Both the position numbers and the translations under genes were made by a program. Of a stretch of 9,195 bases of DNA, positions 1 to 7,293 are shown piece by piece. Numbering within the stretch: position 1 is the first letter of the stretch; each line of letters starts with the position of its first letter. Location: contig JAKAVX010000067.1 in NCBI GenBank assembly GCA_021827465.1, positions 1 to 9,195 on the forward strand, given 5' to 3'. A model generated the notes under the pieces. That model was not told the DNA's origin. It saw nothing but the letters and a program-made list of their open reading frames with translations, and did no database searches. This stretch comes from Deltaproteobacteria bacterium. Lineage in GTDB: Bacteria > Desulfobacterota_B > Binatia > Binatales > Binataceae.

Positions 1-15
1 CTACTGGCGCGGGAA

Positions 16-89
16 TCGGGGCGAGCCGATTTGAACGGCCGACCCCCTGCTCCCAAGGCAGGTGCGCTACCAGGCTGCGCCACGCCCCG
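16..89 (-). tRNA. tRNA-Pro, anticodon UGG
   Basis: This gene decodes proline codons. Read on the minus strand, the acceptor arm CGGGGCG (89-83) pairs perfectly with CGCCCCG (23-17), and the discriminator base is A (16). The anticodon stem CCTGC/GCAGG encloses the seven-base loop CTTGGGA, giving anticodon TGG at 55-53. The D-loop region GCGCAGCCTGGTAGCGC and the T-arm GTCGGCCGTTCAAATCGGC are canonical. A C1:G72 first pair is the usual proline identity pattern. The 3' CCA is not encoded, because the bases after the discriminator read TTC, so CCA must be added after transcription. The length is 74 bases. The 3' end points out of the window, away from the metal genes. Confidence 0.97.
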
Positions 90-100
90 AGTCCCTATCG

Positions 101-128
101 ATTAACATACGCGCGATAGTCGTCTCAA
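101..128 (-). promoter_or_regulatory. candidate sigma-70-type promoter of tRNA-Pro
   Basis: On the minus strand a -35-like TTGAGA (128-123, five of six consensus matches) is followed after 16 bases by a -10-like GTTAAT (106-101, four of six). Transcription would begin near 94-95, only about five bases before the mature tRNA 5' end. The -10 box lies between the arms of a perfect 6-bp inverted repeat (CTATCG 95-100, CGATAG 114-119). This is inference from hexamer matching; short leaders are common for tRNAs. Confidence 0.33.
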
Positions 129-253
129 CAGTGTCCCGCAAAAGCCGCATTATTCCATCGGATTTTGTGCCGCTTTGCGCAGGTTCTCCGGCTCCGCAGT
201 CGTCTGTGCCGATCATTTGCCGCTATAAGAGCCATCGCTAAGGCGCAGATCGT

Positions 254-259
254 TACAAT
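254..259 (+). promoter_or_regulatory. isolated -10-like element upstream of the Cys-rich gene
   Basis: The TACAAT hexamer matches the -10 consensus in five of six positions and lies 64 bases before the ATG at 324. No good -35 sits 16-19 bases upstream, so an activator would be needed if it is real. A second AT-rich hexamer, TATAAG (224-229), likewise has no -35 partner. The rest of the 90-323 gap shows no gene that I can support. Confidence 0.2.
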
Positions 260-323
260 CCCGCTCGAATCCCGAGCTTTTCCGATTGGCATCCGCGATG
301 CGTCAGTCATCGTTCGGAAAGCC

Positions 324-752
324 ATGTGCTTGTCTCCACCAGAAAAGGCAGGCTTAATTGAATTCGTGCCTCGTCTCGCAAGTCTGCTGATGGCCGCGGT
401 TCTGATGCTGTGGCCTGCGCCCTACCCGATGGCGAACTGCCAGGCCGCCGCCGGATGCGCTGGCGCCGGCGTCTCGAGACCCGCGCAGATCGCTTCGCAC
501 TCATGCTGTTGCGGCGCGCACGCGTCATACTGCGAACAGGCCGCCGCCTGCGGAATGGGACAGGCGTGCACCGGCGAACCAGCCCTAACCGGCGCCGTGG
601 AATCCTGCTCCGTGGCCCATATCGCCGACGCCGGCGCGCGTTCGACGCGCCTTGGCGTTGATTTTCATCGCGTTCGCACGCGTTCGAATTGGGACCCTCC
701 GAACACGCATCCAACTCCATCTTTCATAGCGCTGCACGCACTCCTGATCTGA
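324..752 (+). CDS. small exported Cys-rich protein of unknown function, possibly metal-binding
   Basis: I do not recognise a family. With the ATG at 324 the product is 142 residues. Residues about 18-37 form a hydrophobic stretch (LASLLMAAVLMLW) preceded by an Arg and followed by a small-residue site before N38-C39, which looks like a signal peptide. The next 57 residues hold nine cysteines (39, 45, 61-63, 70, 76, 82, 95), including a CCC triplet, plus His59 and His66. The rest is low in cysteine, has one Trp, and ends in a short hydrophobic tail (HALLI). The start is uncertain: GGAAAG lies only two bases before ATG 324, and GTG 366 or ATG 390 would also keep the hydrophobic segment. The open frame extends upstream to an ATG at 165, but that would bury the signal peptide. 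The gene ends 110 bases before the exporter operon on the same strand, so a role in copper or silver binding in the envelope is a reasonable inference from position and cysteine content, not a demonstrated function. Confidence 0.6.
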   Translation: MCLSPPEKAGLIEFVPRLASLLMAAVLMLWPAPYPMANCQAAAGCAGAGVSRPAQIASHSCCCGAHASYCEQAAACGMGQACTGEPALTGAVESCSVAHIADAGARSTRLGVDFHRVRTRSNWDPPNTHPTPSFIALHALLI

Positions 753-862
753 TCCGGCTTAACCCGTCCAGGATCGATTCCCGGATTTATTGAAGGCGGA
801 AGGTTGACCCACGCGCCCGACGGGCACGGCGGCGTCGAAGCTCAGTTCAGCGAGGTGTTCAC
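753..862 (+). other. gap before cusC with a short palindrome
   Basis: This 110-base stretch holds no gene. It contains an 11-base perfect palindrome around one central base, GCCCG-A-CGGGC (815-825), and a TTGACC (804-809) that resembles a -35 box but lacks an acceptable -10 at normal spacing. A six-base inverted pair ATCCGG (752-757) and CCGGAT (781-786) is also present. None has the T-run expected of a terminator. A regulatory site for the exporter could lie here, but nothing is diagnostic. Confidence 0.25.
852..857 (+). promoter_or_regulatory. ribosome binding site fixing the GTG start of cusC
   Basis: GAGGTG lies five bases before the GTG at 863. The good spacing, together with the signal peptide that begins right after it, supports GTG 863 as the true start, since no in-frame ATG exists near the N terminus. 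Confidence 0.6.
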
Positions 863-2194
863 GTGCACAAGCGCAACATTGCCGCGCTCATAATCCTGGC
901 GCTCGCGATTGCGGCTGCTCCGGCAACGGTCCGCGCCGCGAATCCGTCCGGCGCCGAACCGCAAGCGGCCGGCGAATCCGATCTCAAGCGCCATTCTTCG
1001 CTCGAAGCGGTGCAGGCGTACGCAGCCGGGCACAATCCCGAAATCCGCGCCGCGCGCGAGGCGTGGCAGGCCTCTCAGCGGAGCATCACGATCGATCGCT
1101 CCTGGGAGAACCCGATGGTCGAGTACATGCCCGATACCTACAACATGGCTGAGACCCGCTCGGGCCCTCAGACCACTGGTTTCGGCGTCTCACAGGAGAT
1201 TCCGTTTCCCGGCAAGCTGACGCTCAAGGGACGGATCGCGGATCAAAAGGCGCGTGCGGCGCTCGAAAACTTAAAGGCCGTCGAACAGGAGATCGCACGC
1301 CGCGTACGGGCGCGTTACGCCGATTACTACTACGCCGAGCGCGCCCTGGAAGTGAACGCCGAAACGACGCTCCTGACGCGCCAGTTCGAGTCGATCGCGC
1401 AGGCGAAATACCGGGTCGGAAAGGTTTCCGAGCAGGACGTAATCCAGGCGCAGGAGCAACTGAGCCTGCTTGCGGCCCAGCGGATCGATTTTGAGAAGGC
1501 GCGCAACGTCGCCCTTGGCGCTCTCAACGCGCTGCTCGATCGCCCGGCCCGCGCGAAGATCGGAAGACCGCGCGAGATGGGCGTCGGCCAAGCCGCGGCC
1601 ACGCTCGACACGCTCATCGCGGAGGCGCGCGCCGCCCGTCCCGAACTCAAGGCCGAAGACCATCTGATCGGCGCCCGCCAGGAATCGGTCAAGCTCGCGA
1701 AGATGGGTTATCTGCCCGATTTTTCGATCGGCGGACAGTATATCGGGATCGGCAACCAGGGCGTCCCGGGCTTCAACAAGGACGGCCACGACATCTGGAC
1801 GGCGACGATCGGGCTCTCGATACCGATCTGGCTCGACCGCGTGAAGGCTGGTGTCGACCAAGCCGGCGCGCAACTGCTCGAACAGAAATACGCGCGGCGC
1901 AACGTGCAGGACACCGTGGCCGACCAGGTTCAAACCGCATACGAGCGGCTGCGCGCGTCGGCCCGCAACGAGCGAATCTACCAGACCACGCTTATGCCGC
2001 AGACGGCGCAGAGAATCGCCGCGGCGCAGGCCGGTTACCAGACCGGGATCGTCGATTTCCTCACATTGATTGACAGCCTCAAGTCGTACGAGAACGCGCG
2101 GCTGCTTCGCTATCGCGCGGTGCTGGACTATCAGACCGCCGCCGCCGATCTGACTCGCGCGGTCGGCCGCCCGGTGGCGGGAGTGCTCAAGTGA
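863..2194 (+). CDS. cusC: CusC-like outer-membrane efflux channel (TolC/OEP family)
   Basis: This is the outer-membrane exit duct of a tripartite heavy-metal exporter. The product is 443 residues, normal for the family, and begins at GTG. Residues 1-25 form a Sec signal peptide (basic MHKR, then a hydrophobic core) ending in VRA before Ala26. Two outer-membrane efflux repeats follow, roughly residues 45-240 and 250-440, rich in long amphipathic helices with many Ala, Gln, Arg and Glu. Typical family segments are seen: EIPFPGK after the first beta region, a YRVGKVSEQDVIQAQ-type turn, and in the second repeat AGYQTGIVDFLTLIDSLKSY followed by a Tyr-rich final helix. Unlike E. coli CusC there is no lipobox cysteine, so it should not be acylated. 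Its stop codon overlaps the next start by one base. The cusC name rests mainly on the neighbouring CusB and CusA homologues; channels of Czc-type systems look similar. Confidence 0.9.
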   Translation: MHKRNIAALIILALAIAAAPATVRAANPSGAEPQAAGESDLKRHSSLEAVQAYAAGHNPEIRAAREAWQASQRSITIDRSWENPMVEYMPDTYNMAETRSGPQTTGFGVSQEIPFPGKLTLKGRIADQKARAALENLKAVEQEIARRVRARYADYYYAERALEVNAETTLLTRQFESIAQAKYRVGKVSEQDVIQAQEQLSLLAAQRIDFEKARNVALGALNALLDRPARAKIGRPREMGVGQAAATLDTLIAEARAARPELKAEDHLIGARQESVKLAKMGYLPDFSIGGQYIGIGNQGVPGFNKDGHDIWTATIGLSIPIWLDRVKAGVDQAGAQLLEQKYARRNVQDTVADQVQTAYERLRASARNERIYQTTLMPQTAQRIAAAQAGYQTGIVDFLTLIDSLKSYENARLLRYRAVLDYQTAAADLTRAVGRPVAGVLK

Positions 2195-3591
2195 TGCGTC
2201 CCATGAAGTTTCATATGAAGTTCGAAAAATATGCCCTTGCCCCGCTCACCGTTGCGATTCTTGCGCTCGCCGGATGCGGCCGCGTTCCCGGGCCGACGGC
2301 TCGCGCGGCTACCCACGAGACCGCCGCTCCGAAATCCGCGGCGACGCCCGGCGCTAAGATCCTTTACTGGAAGTCCTCGATGATTCCCGGCTTTCGCTCC
2401 GACAAGCCCGGCAAGGACTCGATGGGCATGGACCTGGTTCCAGTTTACGCCAGCGAAGTATCGGCCGGGCTTCCCGGCACGGTCGCGATCGATCCGCGCA
2501 CCGTCCAGGACATCGGCGTCAAGACCACGGCAATTCGCCGTAAACTGCTCACGCGGGACATCCGCACCATCGGCCGAATCGATTACGACGAGCGGAGGGT
2601 GACGGACGTCTCGCCCAAGATCGGCGGATGGGTCGAGACCCAGTACGTTAATTTTCCCGGCCAGATCGTTCGCAAGGGCGAGCCGCTCGGGACGATCTAC
2701 AGTCCCGAACTGGTCTCAACCGAGCAGGAGTACCTGAACGCGCTTCATTTTCAGAAGGAACTGAGCGCGAGCCCGCTTGCCGACGCAGTCACCGGCGCGC
2801 GCAACCTCACCCAGTCGGTCGAAACGCGGCTTCGCTACTGGGACATTACCGGCGCGCAGATAAGGGCGCTTCGCGAGCGCGGCAGGATCACGCGCACGAT
2901 GGTTCTTCACGCGCCGTTCAGCGGAATCGTCCTCAAGAAAAACGTCTTCCAGGGCGGATACGTGAAGCCGGGCGACTCGATGTATCAGCTCGCCGACCTG
3001 TCGCGGGTCTGGGTCTACGCCGACGTCTACGAGTACCAGGCGCCGTGGATAAGCGCGGGCCAGGACGCCACGATGACGCTTGCGTACCAGCCGGGTGCCG
3101 TTTTCCACGGCCGCATCATCTACGTCTACCCGTACCTGAACCGGAAGACCCGCACGATCGAAGTCAGGATGGAATTTCGCAACGGACCGGGTTTCGAACT
3201 CAAGCCCGGGATGTGGGCCGACGTGAATCTCAAACCCGCGGTCTCGCGCGAGGCGCTGGTGATTCCGGTCGACGCGGTGATCCGCACCGGTACCAGGAAT
3301 TACGCGATTCTCGCACTGGGCGACGGTCATTTCGCCCCGCGCGATATCAAGCTCGGCGCGCAGGCCGGCGATTACTACGAGGTGCTGGCCGGTCTGACCG
3401 CGGGCGAGCGCGTCGTCGACTCCGCGGAGTTCCTGATCAACTCCGAGAGCAGCCTGCAATCCGCCTTCGGCAAGATGACGTGGACGCCGCCGAAAGCGGA
3501 AGCTGCGCCGCCGATTCAGCATCCGCATTCATCGAGAGGCGCCGCCGGTCGCGGCCCCGCGATGCCGGGTATGGGGAGTGACCGGCCATGA
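2194..3591 (+). CDS. cusB: CusB-like periplasmic adaptor lipoprotein (membrane fusion protein)
   Basis: This adaptor joins the CusA-like pump to the outer-membrane channel and probably hands metal to the pump. From ATG 2194 it has 465 residues. A lipoprotein signal ends in LALAGC with Cys28 as the acylation site. Residues about 56-85 form the N-terminal metal-binding segment known from CusB (YWKSSM...SDKPGK...MGMDLVPVY). It keeps three methionines, M63, M77 and M79, analogous to the Cu(I)/Ag(I)-binding methionines of E. coli CusB. The half-motifs of the biotinyl-lipoyl-like domain fall at about 139-175 (GGWVETQYVNFPGQIVRKGE) and 236-275 (HAPFSGIVLKKNV). A helical hairpin lies between them, and beta-barrel and membrane-proximal domains follow to about residue 435. 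The C terminus carries a short His/Met tail (HPH, MPGM). ATG 2194 is preferred because it overlaps the cusC stop and has GGGAG ten bases upstream; in-frame ATGs at 2203 and 2215 are alternatives. The end overlaps cusA by four bases (ATGA). Confidence 0.93.
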   Translation: MRPMKFHMKFEKYALAPLTVAILALAGCGRVPGPTARAATHETAAPKSAATPGAKILYWKSSMIPGFRSDKPGKDSMGMDLVPVYASEVSAGLPGTVAIDPRTVQDIGVKTTAIRRKLLTRDIRTIGRIDYDERRVTDVSPKIGGWVETQYVNFPGQIVRKGEPLGTIYSPELVSTEQEYLNALHFQKELSASPLADAVTGARNLTQSVETRLRYWDITGAQIRALRERGRITRTMVLHAPFSGIVLKKNVFQGGYVKPGDSMYQLADLSRVWVYADVYEYQAPWISAGQDATMTLAYQPGAVFHGRIIYVYPYLNRKTRTIEVRMEFRNGPGFELKPGMWADVNLKPAVSREALVIPVDAVIRTGTRNYAILALGDGHFAPRDIKLGAQAGDYYEVLAGLTAGERVVDSAEFLINSESSLQSAFGKMTWTPPKAEAAPPIQHPHSSRGAAGRGPAMPGMGSDRP

Positions 3592-6500
3592 TCAAGCGAA
3601 TCATCGAATGGTCCGTCCGCAACCAGTTCCTGGTGGGCGTGATCGTCGTCGCGCTTGCCGGAGCGGGCATCTATGCGGTTCGCAACATCCCGGTCGACGC
3701 GCTGCCCGACGTGAGCGATGTGCAGGTGATCATCTACACCGAATGGCCCGGGCAGCCGCCGCAGATCGTTGAGGACCAGGTGACCTACCCGATTACGACC
3801 ACGATGCTCGGAGTTGCGAACGTCAAAGTCGTTCGCGGCTACTCGTTCTTTGGCTACTCGTTCGTGTACGTCATCTTCAAGGACGGGACGGACATCTACT
3901 GGGCGCGAAGCCGTGTCCTCGAATACCTGAGTTCGCTTGAGGGGCGGATGCCGCCTGGAGTCACGCCCCAGCTCGGCCCTGACGCGACGCCCGTCGGATG
4001 GGTGTACGAATACGCGCTCGTTGACCGCAACGGTAAACAGAACCTCGCGCAGTTGCGCACCCTGCAGGACTGGTATCTTCGCTACCGGCTTCAAGCCACT
4101 CCCGGAGTGGCGGAAGTCGCAAGCCTCGGCGGCTCCGTCAAACAATACCAGGTGGTGCTCGATCCCAATAAGCTCCTCGCCTACGACATCCCGATCGGAA
4201 AGGTGATCCGCGCGATACGGCGCAGCAACAACGACGTCGGCGGCCGCGTGATCGAGTACGGCGAGACCGAGTACATGGTCGAGGGTATCGGCTATATCCG
4301 CAATCTCCGCGACATCGACAATATCCCCGTGGGCGTGGACTCGAAGGGAACACCGATACTCATCCGCGACATCGGCACGGTCCAACTCGGACCGGATATG
4401 AGGCGCGGCGCAGCGGAACTCGACAACCTGGGCGACACGGTCGTCGGCATCATCGAGATGCGCTACGGGAACAATGCGCTCGAAGTGATCAACCGCGTCA
4501 AAAGAAAGCTTGCCGAGATAGCGAAGACGCTTCCACCGGGGGTCGAGATCGTGCCGGTGTATGACCGCTCCGGGCTTATCCATCGCGCGCAGAACACGCT
4601 CAGGCAGAAGCTCATCGAGGAAAGCATCATCGTCGGCCTCGTCTGTATCGTCTTTTTGTTCCACTTCCGCTCGGCTCTGGTCGCGATAGTCACGCTGCCG
4701 CTTGGAATCCTGATGGCGATGACGGCGATGTACGCGCAGGGAATGGTAGCCAATATCATGTCGCTCGGCGGAATCGCGATCGCGATCGGCGCGATGATCG
4801 ACGGGGCGATCGTGATGATCGAGAACGCGCACAAGCATCTGGAGCGCGACCGCGGCCTCAAGCCGCACTGGGACATAATTATCGACGCCGCAAAGGAAGT
4901 CGGTCCGGCGCTGTTTTTCTCGCTCCTCGTGATCGCGGTCGGGTTTCTTCCCGTGTTCGCGCTTACTGGCCAGTCGGGAAGGATGTTCAAGCCGCTCGCC
5001 TACACCAAGACCTACGCGATGGCGGCCGCGGCGTTGCTCTCGATAACCCTGGTGCCGATCCTGATGGGATATTTGATTCGCGGCCGAATCCGGCCCGAGA
5101 TGGAGAACCCGCTGAACCGTCTGCTCGTGTGGATGTACCGGCCGGCGCTGCGATGGGCGCTCAGGTTCAGGTGGCTCGTGCTTGCGGCTGCGGCGTTGAT
5201 TCTCGCGCTCACGATTGCGCCGTACGAACGGCTCGGCTCCGAGTTCATCCCTCCCCTCAACGAGGGCGATCTGCTCTACATGCCATCGCTTCTGCCCGGG
5301 GTGTCGATCACCGAGGCGGTTGCGGTTGCGCAGCAGACCAACAGGATCATCATGCAATTCCCCGAGGTCAGGCACGCGCTGGCCAAGGTGGGCCGCTCGA
5401 CCTCGCCGCTCGATCCTGCGCCGCTCGAGATGATGGAGACGACGATCGATCTCAAGCCCCGGTCGCAGTGGCCGCCAGGCATGACGATTGGCAAGCTCAC
5501 GCGGGAAATGAATCGCGCGATCAATTTTCCCGGCGTGGTCAACGCGTGGACGATGCCGATCAAGAACCGGATCGACATGGTCTCGACCGGAATCAAAACT
5601 CCTGTCGGCATCAAGATCAGCGGTCCGAATCTCGACGTTTTGGAAAAGTTGGGCAAGGAAGTGGAACCGCTCGTCCGCAAGCTGCCGGGGACGCGAAGCG
5701 TTTATGCCGAAAGGGTCACGGGTGGTTATTACCTGGACTTCGTGGTCAAACGGCGCGCGGCGGCGCGTTATGGGCTTACGGTCGGAGACGTTGAAGATGT
5801 GATCCAATCCGCCATCGGCGGCGAGAACGTATCGCGCACTGTCGAGGGCCTCGAGCGCTTTCCGATCAACGTCCGCTACGGGAGGGGGCTTCGTTGGACG
5901 CCGGAGCAACTCGATCGCGTGCTGATTCCCACGCCCACCGGCGCGCAAATTCCGATAAGCCAGGTCGCGTACATCTTTACGCGCATGGGTCCCCCCTCGA
6001 TCAAGACCGAGGGTGCGCGCCCACAGGCATGGATCTATGTCGATATCGATCCCACACAGGACGTTGGAACTTACGTCGCGCGGGCGAAACGGGCGATCGA
6101 GCGCGAGGTCAAACTCCCGCCCGGCTACGCGATTGAATGGAGCGGCCAGTACGAGTACATGCAGGAGGCCCGCGCGCGGCTCGTGATAATCGTGCCGGTC
6201 ACCCTCGCGATAATCTTTCTGCTCCTCTACCTGAACTTCGGAAGCGTCGTCGAGGTGCTGATCGTGATGCTGGCGCTGCCGTTCGCGCTGGTCGGGGGCA
6301 TCTGGTTCATGTACCTGCTCGGCTACAATATGAGTGTGGCCGTGGCGGTCGGATTTATCGCGCTCGCGGGCGTCGCCGCCGAGACCGGCGTCGTGATGAT
6401 CATCTACCTAGATGAAGCGTTCGAGGCCCGGCGCAGGACAAAGGAAGCGCTTGGACTTGAGGACCTCTATGATGCGATCATGGAGGGCGCGGTCGAGCGG

Positions 6501-6716
6501 GTGCGCCCGAAAATGATGACCGTGTGCGCGATTATCGCGGGCCTGCTGCCGATCATGTGGAGTTCCGAGACGGGAGCCCAGCTGATGAAACGGATCGCGG
6601 CGCCGATGGTCGGCGGGATGATATCCTCCACCGCGCTGACGCTGATTATCATCCCGATTCTCTACGAAATCTGGCGCGGCTATCAGATACGCCGTCGAAA
6701 CCCCGATGAAGACTAA
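3588..6716 (+). CDS. cusA: CusA-like Cu(I)/Ag(I) efflux RND pump (HME family)
   Basis: This is the inner-membrane proton-driven pump of the exporter. At 1042 residues it is full length. The first transmembrane helix is at about 14-31, followed by the porter domain, and the second half repeats the layout. The TM4 signature GAMIDGAIVMIENAHKHLE carries D405 and E412. E932 (GVAAETGVVM) and K975 (RVRPKMMT) match E. coli E939 and K984 of the proton relay. Metal-site methionines recalled from E. coli CusA are kept at consistent offsets: M565, M615 and M664 for the M573/M623/M672 site, and M391/M1000, M403/M478 and M410/M493 for the transmembrane pairs. This favours copper/silver over zinc/cobalt/cadmium. 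M271 is present, but its E. coli partner M755 corresponds to N747 here. ATG 3588 overlaps the cusB stop by four bases and has GGGGAG about nine bases upstream. Substrate specificity is inferred by homology. Confidence 0.95.
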   Translation: MIKRIIEWSVRNQFLVGVIVVALAGAGIYAVRNIPVDALPDVSDVQVIIYTEWPGQPPQIVEDQVTYPITTTMLGVANVKVVRGYSFFGYSFVYVIFKDGTDIYWARSRVLEYLSSLEGRMPPGVTPQLGPDATPVGWVYEYALVDRNGKQNLAQLRTLQDWYLRYRLQATPGVAEVASLGGSVKQYQVVLDPNKLLAYDIPIGKVIRAIRRSNNDVGGRVIEYGETEYMVEGIGYIRNLRDIDNIPVGVDSKGTPILIRDIGTVQLGPDMRRGAAELDNLGDTVVGIIEMRYGNNALEVINRVKRKLAEIAKTLPPGVEIVPVYDRSGLIHRAQNTLRQKLIEESIIVGLVCIVFLFHFRSALVAIVTLPLGILMAMTAMYAQGMVANIMSLGGIAIAIGAMIDGAIVMIENAHKHLERDRGLKPHWDIIIDAAKEVGPALFFSLLVIAVGFLPVFALTGQSGRMFKPLAYTKTYAMAAAALLSITLVPILMGYLIRGRIRPEMENPLNRLLVWMYRPALRWALRFRWLVLAAAALILALTIAPYERLGSEFIPPLNEGDLLYMPSLLPGVSITEAVAVAQQTNRIIMQFPEVRHALAKVGRSTSPLDPAPLEMMETTIDLKPRSQWPPGMTIGKLTREMNRAINFPGVVNAWTMPIKNRIDMVSTGIKTPVGIKISGPNLDVLEKLGKEVEPLVRKLPGTRSVYAERVTGGYYLDFVVKRRAAARYGLTVGDVEDVIQSAIGGENVSRTVEGLERFPINVRYGRGLRWTPEQLDRVLIPTPTGAQIPISQVAYIFTRMGPPSIKTEGARPQAWIYVDIDPTQDVGTYVARAKRAIEREVKLPPGYAIEWSGQYEYMQEARARLVIIVPVTLAIIFLLLYLNFGSVVEVLIVMLALPFALVGGIWFMYLLGYNMSVAVAVGFIALAGVAAETGVVMIIYLDEAFEARRRTKEALGLEDLYDAIMEGAVERVRPKMMTVCAIIAGLLPIMWSSETGAQLMKRIAAPMVGGMISSTALTLIIIPILYEIWRGYQIRRRNPDED

Positions 6717-7236
6717 CTCGAAACCGTTGTGCGTAGCGGTCGCGCTTGCCGTGTTCGCCGCGACGGCGACGGGACTCGCCGGATGCGACCGGATCGAGAC
6801 GCTCATCCATGGCAACCGCTGTGTGCTCAGCGATCGCGCTATCCATCCGGGCACGGCGACCGAAGTCGCGGTCGGAGGCGGTCCTTCGGGCCCCGCATGC
6901 TGTATCCGGTGCGCGATCACCTACGCGCAGCAAACCGGCAAGAAGGTCCGCGTAATCTCGGTTACGGATTACCTGACCCATAAGCAGATTAAACCGGACC
7001 GGGCCTTTTACGTGACCGGCAGCAATGTCGCGCCTTGCGTCGGGCCGCCGATGAAAGCGACTGCGGGCCGCCGCGAATGTTGCATGCTCGGGTTCGATCG
7101 ATGCGCTCCGAGCACGCTTGCCTTCGCCGACGAGCAGGACGCGATCCGCTTCCAAAGGGAACACGGAGGCCGTATCGAGACATTCGCCGAACTGGTGCGT
7201 TCGACCGGCGGAAGGCTTGTCGCCGCAAGCAGATAA
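6706..7236 (+). CDS. Cys-rich NosL-like lipoprotein, putative copper-binding accessory factor
   Basis: The product has 176 residues. A lipoprotein signal peptide ends in GLAGC with acylation predicted at Cys27. The mature part contains eight further cysteines at 39, 65, 66, 69, 111, 125, 126 and 133, including ACCIRC and a second CC pair. The stretch around 100-163 (AFYVTGSNVAP... LAFADEQDAIRFQREHGGRIETFAEL) resembles the C-terminal half of NosL proteins, lipoproteins that bind Cu(I) and help mature nitrous oxide reductase. The usual NosL Cys-x-x-Cys-Gly-Met-type site is not seen as such; CC-x-x-C (65-69) may replace it. The start overlaps the end of cusA by 11 bases and has no clear ribosome binding site, which points to translation coupled to cusA. 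No nos genes are present, so a role beside the exporter, such as capturing or delivering periplasmic copper, is the best inference. The family assignment is moderate; the lipoprotein call is strong. Confidence 0.65.
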   Translation: MKTNSKPLCVAVALAVFAATATGLAGCDRIETLIHGNRCVLSDRAIHPGTATEVAVGGGPSGPACCIRCAITYAQQTGKKVRVISVTDYLTHKQIKPDRAFYVTGSNVAPCVGPPMKATAGRRECCMLGFDRCAPSTLAFADEQDAIRFQREHGGRIETFAELVRSTGGRLVAASR

Positions 7237-7293
7237 CGGGGGGCCCGTGCTGATTCGCGGCGGCCCGATACTTGCTCAGGCATAGTCGCGGTT

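Noticed and set aside
16..89. tRNA-Pro as integration site of a mobile element carrying the metal genes
   Set aside because: Integration usually uses the 3' end, which faces out of the window at position 16. The exporter lies on the 5' side, and no integrase or repeated tRNA fragment is seen.
165..323. Upstream extension of the Cys-rich gene to the ATG at 165
   Set aside because: It would add 53 residues before the hydrophobic signal segment, without a ribosome binding site and with an arginine-rich, non-conserved look.
307..720. Minus-strand 137-codon and plus-strand 83-codon (410-661) frames over the Cys-rich gene
   Set aside because: Both are strongly Arg-rich with no signal peptide or family resemblance. 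The 324-752 frame has a coherent signal peptide and cysteine pattern instead.
798..804. CueR-type operator suggested by GGAAGGT
   Set aside because: The matching ACCTTCC arm is missing nearby, and promoter boxes with the long spacer typical of MerR-family control are not visible.
3516..5948. 810-codon open frame on the minus strand opposite cusB and cusA
   Set aside because: Its Arg/His/Asp-rich, low-complexity product has no recognisable domain, and the opposite strand encodes a well-conserved pump over the whole length. Long antisense frames are expected in GC-rich coding DNA.
7241..7266. Terminator after the NosL-like gene (GGGCC pairing with GGCCC)
   Set aside because: The stem is only five pairs with a 16-base loop and no T-run follows. 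A second small hairpin (7215-7230) lies inside the gene end and also lacks a T-run.
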